From assembly GCA_946540075.1 (NCBI GenBank), contig CAMNHZ010000010.1, forward strand, positions 1 to 20,895: DNA of 20,895 nt. The letters run 5' to 3'. A program made the position numbers and the translations under genes. Positions within the stretch are counted from its first letter, which is position 1; each line of letters starts with the position of its first letter. The notes beneath the pieces were generated by a model, which did not search any database, was not told the DNA's origin, and worked only from the letters and a program-made list of their open reading frames with translations. The stretch is from an uncultured Bacillota bacterium. GTDB lineage: Bacteria; Bacillota_I; Bacilli_A; RF39; UBA660. This document shows positions 15,503-20,895 of this stretch, in pieces.

Positions 15503-16714
15503 TTTATTAAGTTTATTTAACTTATCATATATATTCTTTAAACTTGTTTCATATTTACTAGTAGTTTTAGGAGTATAATACTTCCTATTTTTAATGTTAT
15601 CAGGTAAATATTGTTGTTTTACCCATGAATTAGGATAGTCATGAGGATATTTATACTCTGTAGAGTTTGTTCTTAAATGTTTAGGTAAATTCCCTGTATT
15701 ACCTTTTTTTATGTCTTCTATAGCCAAATCTAATGCAATATGGGCACTATTAGATTTAGGAGATAAAGCCATTTCAGTAACAATAGTCCCAAGAGGAATT
15801 CTAGCCTCTGGTAAACCAACTCTTTCACAAGCATTAATAGCAGCATCTAATTTAGGTCCCATTCCTGGATTAGCAAGTCCTATATCTTCATATACAATAA
15901 CACTAAGACGTCTATAGATACTATCTAAATCCTCAGATTCAATAAGTCTAGCTAAGTAATGAAGAGACGCATTAACATCACTACCACGAATAGATTTTTG
16001 AAGACCACTTAATACATCATAATGTCCATCTTCATTTTGATCAGAAAAGAATACCGGTTTACTATTTATCTTCTTTACAGTATCAATATTAATATTAAAA
16101 TTATCAGTAGAATAATAACTAACCTCTAAAAGATTATAAGCAAATCTCATATCACCACCAGATAATTTAGCAATATAATCAATCGCATTTTTATCAATCT
16201 TTATACCAGGTAAGTATTCACTTTTACATGCTTTTCTTAGTCCTTTAACAACATCAGAAGTAGTAAGTTCGTTAAGCTCAAACAACTGACATCTACTTCT
16301 AATCGCAGGATTTATCTTATGATAAGGATTAGATGTAGTCATTCCTATAAATGTAATTAATCCATTCTCTAAATATGGAAGCAATAAATCTTGTTTATCT
16401 TTATTTAAACGATGAACCTCATCCATAATTACAACTAAACCATTATACATTTTTGCTTCTTCTACTACAGTATCAAAATCTTTCTTATTATTTATAACTG
16501 CATTAAGCATTCTATATCTAAGACCTAATTCATTTACTATCGCAGTCGCAATAGTAGTTTTACCAATTCCTGGTTTACCATATAAAATCATTGAAAATAT
16601 CTTTTTATTTTTAACCATATTAGTAATAATCTTATCTTTACCAATTAAATGACTCTGACCAAGTATATCACTAATCTTTTTAGGTCTCATACTAATCGCA
16701 AGTGGTTCATTCAT
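15500..16714 (-). CDS. rarA: replication-associated recombination protein RarA (AAA+ ATPase)
   Basis: RarA (MgsA, YrvN) is an AAA+ ATPase related to clamp loaders that acts at stalled replication forks. The protein is 404 residues. It shows RPKKISDILGQSHLIG, Walker A GKPGIGKTT (46-54), Walker B VVIMDEVHRLNK (94-105), the sensor segment GMTTSNPYHKINPAIRSRCQ, and the tetramerisation domain with HYDVLSGLQKSIRGSD and VYEDIGLANPGMGP. The start follows AAGGAGG (complement of about 16721-16727). In B. subtilis this gene also lies downstream of aspS; here four genes on the plus strand come between and its direction is reversed relative to hisS-aspS. Confidence 0.96.
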   Translation of the reverse strand: MNEPLAISMRPKKISDILGQSHLIGKDKIITNMVKNKKIFSMILYGKPGIGKTTIATAIVNELGLRYRMLNAVINNKKDFDTVVEEAKMYNGLVVIMDEVHRLNKDKQDLLLPYLENGLITFIGMTTSNPYHKINPAIRSRCQLFELNELTTSDVVKGLRKACKSEYLPGIKIDKNAIDYIAKLSGGDMRFAYNLLEVSYYSTDNFNINIDTVKKINSKPVFFSDQNEDGHYDVLSGLQKSIRGSDVNASLHYLARLIESEDLDSIYRRLSVIVYEDIGLANPGMGPKLDAAINACERVGLPEARIPLGTIVTEMALSPKSNSAHIALDLAIEDIKKGNTGNLPKHLRTNSTEYKYPHDYPNSWVKQQYLPDNIKNRKYYTPKTTSKYETSLKNIYDKLNKLNK

Positions 16715-16756
16715 AATATACCTCCTTATTCATGTAAATAAATGTAATATAAAAAT

Positions 16757-16765
16757 ATTATATCA
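16757..16765 (-). promoter_or_regulatory. predicted extended -10 promoter of rarA
   Basis: On the minus strand TGATATAAT reads as an extended -10 box about 43 bases before the rarA ATG. No good -35 is visible. The plus strand holds a TATAAT at 16789-16794 that may serve xerD, also without a convincing -35. Confidence 0.35.
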
Positions 16766-16820
16766 AAATTACTAAATAAATAATAGGATATAATGCTATA
16801 ATAATATTAATGGTGATTCT

Positions 16821-17720
16821 ATGAATGAGTTTAATGATAAAATTGAAGACTTTTTAACTTACTTACTAATGGATAAAAAGTATAGTTCTAATACTATAGA
16901 CTCTTACAAAAGAGACTTATTTAAATATAGAGATTTCGTATGTAAGGAATTAAAAAAGAATATAAATGAATTAAAAAAAGAAGATTTAAAAAACTATCTT
17001 AGTTATCTAAATAAAGACAAATTAAATAGTAAAACAATCTCTCGTAATATAAGTTCAATTAGAAGTTTCTATAAATTTTTATTAATTGAAAACTATGTTA
17101 TATCAAATCCAATTGAATTAATTGAGTTACCAAAGTTAAAAAAGACTTTACCAACGGTATTATCTGAAGATGAAATAAATCAACTTTTAGATATTAACTT
17201 AACTGATGATTATAGTTTTAGAAATAAAGCTATGCTTGAACTTATGTATGCGACTGGACTTCGTGTAAGTGAACTAATTAATTTAAAAATTCATGATATT
17301 GATTTAGATAACGCTCTTTTAAGAACTCTTGGTAAAGGTTCTAAAGAAAGAATTATTCCTATTGGTGATTTTGCTATTAAATATATAAGAGAATACTTAA
17401 ATAATCATCGTAATAATCTAATTAAATTTAAAAATAATGATTATATATTCTTAAATAATCATGGAAAACAATTAACTAGACAAGGATTCTTTAAAATATT
17501 AAAAAAGATTGCTAAAGAAAAGAATATTAAAACACCATTTTCACCACATACATTAAGACATTCTTTTGCTACACATTTACTTAATAATGGAGCTGATCTT
17601 AGAAGTATTCAAGAACTTTTAGGTCATAGTGATATTTCAACTACACAGATATATACACATATAAATAATAAACGATTACAAGAAAATTATAATAATTTTC
17701 ACCCTCATGCCAAGGATTAG
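16821..17720 (+). CDS. xerD: tyrosine recombinase XerD-like
   Basis: This 299-residue site-specific recombinase probably resolves chromosome dimers at dif. It has the SAM-like N-terminal DNA-binding domain (about 1-100) and a catalytic domain with all key residues: R148 (ATGLRVSEL), K172 (LGKGSKERIIPI), H243 and R246 (SPHTLRHSFATHLL), H269 (LLGHSDISTTQ) and Y278 (IYTH). Length, the lack of an arm-binding domain and the C-terminal FHPHAKD favour a housekeeping XerD over a phage integrase; XerC cannot be fully excluded. GGTGATTCT precedes the ATG. The next gene begins ten bases after its TAG stop, so the two are probably cotranscribed. Confidence 0.9.
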   Translation: MNEFNDKIEDFLTYLLMDKKYSSNTIDSYKRDLFKYRDFVCKELKKNINELKKEDLKNYLSYLNKDKLNSKTISRNISSIRSFYKFLLIENYVISNPIELIELPKLKKTLPTVLSEDEINQLLDINLTDDYSFRNKAMLELMYATGLRVSELINLKIHDIDLDNALLRTLGKGSKERIIPIGDFAIKYIREYLNNHRNNLIKFKNNDYIFLNNHGKQLTRQGFFKILKKIAKEKNIKTPFSPHTLRHSFATHLLNNGADLRSIQELLGHSDISTTQIYTHINNKRLQENYNNFHPHAKD

Positions 17721-17729
17721 GTGATTTTT

Positions 17730-18443
17730 ATGGAATTAAATAGAAGTATATGGACTAGTAAAGACTATGAAGATTTTATTAGTTATTTATATAGTAAACA
17801 AGATATAAAATATAGAGAATTCCATAAAGGTATTGTTCCTAATATTGATAGTTTAATTGGAATTAGAACTCCTATATTAAAAGATATAGCTAAAAAAATA
17901 AGTAAGGGTAACTATAATAGTTTTATATCTTTAAATAAGCATAATACTTATGAAGAAATTTTTATTCATGGCATTATTATAGGTAATATAAAACTTAGTT
18001 TTAATGATAAATTAATTTTGACTGATAAGTTTATTCCTTATATAAATAATTGGGCTATATGTGATAGCTTTTGTTCTAATTTTAAAGATTTTAAGAAAAA
18101 TCAAAAACAAGGTTTTGCTAAAATAAAGTTATATTTAAAATCTGATAATTTATGGATAAATAGGGTAGGGCTAGTTTTACTTTTAAATCACTATATTAAC
18201 GATAATTATATAGATCAGGTGTTAGATATCACAAAACAAATAAAAAGCGACGAATACTATGTTAAAATGGCAAATGCATGGTTAATTAGTATGTGCTACA
18301 TAAAATATTCAAAAAAGACATATAAATTGTTAGAAAGTAAAAAATTAGACAAATGGACTCAAAACAAAAGCATATCGAAAATAAGAGATTCATTCAGAGT
18401 GACTGATCTAGATAAAAAGAAAATAACATATTTAAAAAAATAA
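17730..18443 (+). CDS. AlkD-like DNA alkylation repair protein
   Basis: This 237-residue protein fits the AlkD-type DNA glycosylase family (PF08713), built of HEAT-like helical repeats. Family marks are GIVPNIDSLIGIRTPILKDI near the start, INNWAICDSFC (Trp and Asp of the catalytic cleft), NRVGLVLLLNHY, YYVKMANAWLISMCYIKY and the closing NKSISKIRDSFRVTDLDKK. In Bacillus cereus AlkD excises positively charged alkylated bases such as 7-methylguanine and 3-methyladenine; that this homologue does so is inference. The ATG at 17730 follows AGGTGAT (17719-17725), and a GTG at 17721 lies inside that site. It sits between xerD and a metal transporter. Confidence 0.85.
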   Translation: MELNRSIWTSKDYEDFISYLYSKQDIKYREFHKGIVPNIDSLIGIRTPILKDIAKKISKGNYNSFISLNKHNTYEEIFIHGIIIGNIKLSFNDKLILTDKFIPYINNWAICDSFCSNFKDFKKNQKQGFAKIKLYLKSDNLWINRVGLVLLLNHYINDNYIDQVLDITKQIKSDEYYVKMANAWLISMCYIKYSKKTYKLLESKKLDKWTQNKSISKIRDSFRVTDLDKKKITYLKK

Positions 18444-18480
18444 AAAAGTTAACAAATCATATAATTAAATGGTGAACATT

Positions 18481-19215
18481 ATGAATTTGTTAGCTTTTTT
18501 ACTTTCTCTAATATCAAGTATATCAACACTATTTGGAATTATTTTTATATATAAATCAGATGATAATATAGTATCAAATTGCCTATATTTTACATCAGGA
18601 GTAATGATAACAGTATCAATTATAGATTTAATCCCAGAATCATTTAAACTATTTAGAACAAACATAAAACTTATACCAACTATTTTATTTATACTAATAT
18701 TTATTAATATAGGTTGTTTAATTTCAAAATATATAGACAATAAAACAAATAATGACAATAGTCTATATCAAGTTGGTATTATATCAATGATAGCAATCAT
18801 AATTCATAATATACCAGAAGGAATAATAACATATATAACTGCAAATAAAAATTTAAAACTAGGTATAATGTTAACTATATCAATAATGTTACATAATATA
18901 CCAGAAGGAATCAGTATTGCAATTCCTATATACCATGGAACAAAAAACAAAAGAAAAGCAATAATATATACACTTATAGCAGGTTTCTCCGAACTATTTG
19001 GAACTATTATTGCTTTTATACTACTTAGTAGTTTTATAAATAATTTTATTCTTGCATGTATATTATCAATAACTGCCGGTATTATGATTTATATATCTAT
19101 ATTTGAATTAATTAAAGAGGGAAGACACTATAATAATAAATTTAAAACTATATTTCTATTGATAGGAATTATAATTGTCATCCTAACTCAAATAATAATT
19201 AATAATTTATTATAA
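18481..19215 (+). CDS. ZIP family metal (zinc) transporter, ZupT-like
   Basis: This is a 244-residue membrane protein with about eight helices. It carries the ZIP signatures: TSGVMITVSIIDLIPES (about 38-54), HNIPEG twice (109-114 and 138-143) and E171 in a third conserved helix. These His and Glu residues form the binuclear metal site in known ZIP proteins, which import Zn2+, Fe2+ or Mn2+. The ATG at 18481 was preferred to the ATG at 18469 because GGTGA (18471-18475) stands 5 bases before it. The gene lies 37 bases after the AlkD-like gene. No plus-strand terminator is clear: the hairpin after it has its T-run on the other strand. Confidence 0.9.
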   Translation: MNLLAFLLSLISSISTLFGIIFIYKSDDNIVSNCLYFTSGVMITVSIIDLIPESFKLFRTNIKLIPTILFILIFINIGCLISKYIDNKTNNDNSLYQVGIISMIAIIIHNIPEGIITYITANKNLKLGIMLTISIMLHNIPEGISIAIPIYHGTKNKRKAIIYTLIAGFSELFGTIIAFILLSSFINNFILACILSITAGIMIYISIFELIKEGRHYNNKFKTIFLLIGIIIVILTQIIINNLL

Positions 19216-19218
19216 TAT

Positions 19219-19241
19219 AAAAAGAGACCAGATATGGTCTC
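19219..19241 (-). terminator. terminator of the 51-residue minus-strand ORF
   Basis: On the plus strand GAGACCA (19224-19230) pairs with TGGTCTC (19235-19241) around GATA. Read on the minus strand the stem is followed by TTTTT (19219-19223 region), so it should stop transcription of the ORF at 19404-19249. On the plus strand no T-run follows. Confidence 0.6.
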
Positions 19242-19248
19242 CAGTGGG

Positions 19249-19404
19249 TTATCTACAATCTTTTAGTTTAAATGAATCAGTGTTGTCATCATCAAACCCA
19301 ATACTATTTGTTTTATTATTTACATTGTTATTAGCTTTAGATGAAACTTTACTATTTGATTCATTTCTAACTTTATTGTTAGATTGTTTCGTATTTTTTT
19401 TCAT
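19249..19404 (-). CDS. small Asn/Lys/Ser-rich ORF, 51 residues
   Basis: I do not recognise this protein. It starts MKKNTKQSNNKV, has about 12 Asn in 51 residues plus many Lys and Ser, lacks any hydrophobic stretch, and closes with an acidic patch (GFDDDNTD) and FKLKDCR. It is likely disordered. Support for it being real: AAAGGGTGAT lies a few bases before the ATG (complement of about 19411-19420), its frame is intact, and a hairpin with a T-run follows its stop. The composition faintly recalls small acid-soluble spore proteins of the Asn/Gln-rich kind, but no motif shows this. It fills most of the 331-base gap between the ZIP gene and the next gene. Confidence 0.55.
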   Translation of the reverse strand: MKKNTKQSNNKVRNESNSKVSSKANNNVNNKTNSIGFDDDNTDSFKLKDCR

Positions 19405-19460
19405 TATAATCACCCTTTAATATTATTATCAAAAATATTTTTTTTATACTATTTTTTAAT

Positions 19461-19489
19461 TTGCATTAATTAAAAAAGTGTGATAGTAT
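19461..19489 (+). promoter_or_regulatory. predicted promoter of the 306-residue unknown gene
   Basis: TTGCAT (19461-19466) and an extended TGATAGTAT (19481-19489) are 17 bases apart, about 58 bases before the start at 19547. The -35 is a partial match. Confidence 0.45.
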
Positions 19490-19546
19490 ATCTTTCATAA
19501 AAACCAATAATCATGTTTAATTAAAGAATATATGGAGACTGATATT

Positions 19547-20467
19547 ATGAAAAACAAAGAAACAAATTATTTCATGAATAAGAATATGCTTGAATATTGT
19601 AGTAAAGTTTTAAATTTAAAATTTTATTTTGATGACCTAGATAAATTTAAAGATAATAGTGCAAGTTTAATTAAATATACTGAAGATGAAGATATATTGA
19701 ATAATTACGATAAATTTAAATGGAATCTAGCTTTTATATCTGTATATACACATGATGTGATTGGAATTTTTGATGATGACTGGACTGAAATAATTGTTGA
19801 TTATGATAGTATATTATCTTTCTTAAATCTAACTAGTGAGCAATTTGATACTATTATTTCTACTAAAAGACAATTTACTGAAGAAGATTATGATTATATT
19901 TATGATAAGTTATATAATGATTATAGTTTTATATTTAAAAATACATCAAAAATACATTTTATTAATAATTTGTCAATTGCAGAAGGAAATGAAATTTTTG
20001 ATAAAATGATAACAATGTTATATAGTGATAAAATTGAAAAAGTAGCTAATAATATAAGAGAAGGAAATAATTCAACTTCAAACGATAGATATTTTATAAT
20101 CGATGATGTCTTACTCATTAAAAATAGTATGGAAACTTATTACGCAGATCCTGCTAAAAAAACAAGAGAAACAGATCCTATGAGCGTTGAAGATTTTGAT
20201 GAACAAATCAAAAAATTAAATAATATATATGCTATGGAAAAACCTAGTGAAGAACTGTTAAATAAACTATATAGTTCAATCGTATTAAGTGATTTGATAT
20301 ATACAGAAGATAAAAGAATTGCTTCAATTCATCACACTATATTAAAACTAACATATTTAGATGCCTATAAAAATGGACAAACAAGTATAAATTGGAAGAA
20401 TTATATTAATGCATTAGATCAATTATCAATTACTAAAGGTAAAACTAAAAAATTAATATTCAATTAA
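19547..20467 (+). CDS. hypothetical protein, 306 residues
   Basis: I do not recognise this protein. It is soluble and acidic, rich in Asp, Asn, Lys and Tyr, with no signal peptide or membrane helix. An N-terminal part (about 1-150) has FDDDWTEIIVDYDSILSFLN and EEDYDYIYDKLYNDYSFIF; the C-terminal part is mostly helical, with EDFDEQIKKLNNIYAMEK and IASIHHTILKLTYLDAYKN. No catalytic motif stands out. The ATG at 19547 was chosen over the ATG at 19532 because TGGAGA (19533-19538) gives an 8-base spacing. It has its own promoter and ends at a terminator. It might be a lineage-specific or phage-related protein, but nothing proves this. Confidence 0.75.
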   Translation: MKNKETNYFMNKNMLEYCSKVLNLKFYFDDLDKFKDNSASLIKYTEDEDILNNYDKFKWNLAFISVYTHDVIGIFDDDWTEIIVDYDSILSFLNLTSEQFDTIISTKRQFTEEDYDYIYDKLYNDYSFIFKNTSKIHFINNLSIAEGNEIFDKMITMLYSDKIEKVANNIREGNNSTSNDRYFIIDDVLLIKNSMETYYADPAKKTRETDPMSVEDFDEQIKKLNNIYAMEKPSEELLNKLYSSIVLSDLIYTEDKRIASIHHTILKLTYLDAYKNGQTSINWKNYINALDQLSITKGKTKKLIFN

Positions 20468-20484
20468 AAGAGTAGGGTAGGGAT

Positions 20485-20519
20485 AAAAAAATAGTAATAT
20501 TAAATTATTACTATTTTTT
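20485..20519. terminator. bidirectional terminator after the 306-residue gene
   Basis: AAAAAATAGTAAT (20486-20498) pairs over 13 bp with ATTACTATTTTTT (20507-20519) around an 8-base loop. It serves the plus gene and overlaps the stop (TAG) and last codons (NNKK) of the minus-strand gene, so it is probably bidirectional. Confidence 0.7.
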
Positions 20520-20735
20520 ATTATTTACAATATCAATTAGATTATCCAATTTTTCATCTATCTCCCTAACCTTTTTTTCGATGTTCTTACTTCTTTTAAT
20601 AGCAGAAAGATAATTAATAATCCTAGTTATAAAAAGTAAAACAGTAAATAAACTTACAATAGCTAATAATATTGCCAGCTTAGTAATAGTTTCAGGATTA
20701 GTAAGTGTATTTGTATAATTAAAATATTGTTCCAT
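20511..20735 (-). CDS. small membrane protein with coiled-coil tail, 74 residues
   Basis: No family is recognised. Residues about 18-44 (ITKLAILLAIVSLFTVLLFI onward) form one membrane helix, and residues 48-72 (RSKNIEKKVREIDEKLDNLI) show heptad-like spacing that suggests a short coiled coil. A single-helix anchor with a charged C-terminal helix may serve as a partner or scaffold protein; this is inference only. GAGGTG lies upstream of the ATG (complement of about 20742-20747), supporting the start. The gene is convergent with the 306-residue gene, and the remaining 160 bases to the window end hold only AT-rich sequence with no clear gene. Confidence 0.62.
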   Translation of the reverse strand: MEQYFNYTNTLTNPETITKLAILLAIVSLFTVLLFITRIINYLSAIKRSKNIEKKVREIDEKLDNLIDIVNNKK

Positions 20736-20895
20736 TTTAACACCTCATTAAATAAATAGTATAGTAGATTAAATGATTAAGATAAATATATATAGCAAGT
20801 AGTAGAAACATATAAATATAGAATGATAATTATATTAATAAGTAATATATATAATTAATAAAGATAACTAATTATATTTATAGTTTATTTTATCA

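Noticed and set aside
16821..17720. XerD-like gene as a mobile-element integrase
   Set aside because: It lacks an arm-binding domain, has no att-like repeats or tRNA gene nearby, and resembles housekeeping XerD in length and C-terminus.
18465..18758. A 97-residue minus-strand open frame opposite the ZIP transporter
   Set aside because: The plus-strand frame has clear ZIP motifs; the antisense frame has no ribosome binding site or family pattern.
20748..20895. AT-rich tail with many ATATA runs, as a possible origin or promoter array
   Set aside because: No DnaA box, iteron or clear promoter pair could be seen; base composition alone explains it.

Overview
The window is a strongly AT-rich bacterial chromosome segment with core housekeeping genes. 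The gene order tgt, yrzE-like, DUF421, spoVB, comN, secDF, rel, dtd, then hisS-aspS and rarA is the order known from Bacillus subtilis and other Bacillota, so a low-GC member of the Bacilli is the best guess. An uncultured gut lineage or a relative of the Mollicutes is possible but is inference. Trp is encoded by TGG and TGA is not read through inside genes, so the standard bacterial code applies. Typical ribosome binding sites are AGGTGAT or AGGAGG. No rRNA, tRNA, CRISPR array, insertion sequence or prophage was seen.

Layout: (1) 1-3105, the 3' end of tgt, then two convergent pairs of genes (tgt with a YrzE-like membrane protein, a DUF421 protein with a SpoVB-like flippase). Each pair shares a TTAA as mutual stop codons inside a bidirectional terminator. 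(2) 3163-9499, a probable operon: comN, secDF, rel, dtd and an AI-2E family permease; recJ and apt, usually found between secDF and rel, are missing. (3) 9514-12799, a T-box controlled hisS-aspS operon with a near-consensus promoter and an intrinsic terminator. (4) 12813-14463, a HAD-family protein, a small DUF3592-like membrane protein and an unknown 162-residue protein with its own promoter and terminator. (5) 14481-16765, holA converging on rarA. (6) 16821-19215, xerD, an AlkD-like DNA repair gene and a ZIP metal transporter on one strand. (7) 19216-20895, poorly known accessory genes: a 51-residue Asn/Lys/Ser-rich ORF, a 306-residue acidic protein and a 74-residue membrane/coiled-coil protein.

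The main observations are these. The long Rel stringent-response protein has lost key hydrolase metal ligands (the HD is HK, and the Asp of the DRLHN motif is Cys) while its synthetase site is intact, so it looks like a synthetase-only enzyme. The T-box upstream of hisS-aspS carries an Asp specifier (GAC), and its antiterminator appears nested inside a longer hairpin that ends in T5. Several terminators are built into the ends of coding sequences and give lysine-rich C-termini. The proteins act mainly in translation (Tgt, Dtd, HisRS, AspRS), secretion (SecDF), stress signalling (Rel) and replication or repair (HolA, RarA, XerD, AlkD-like).
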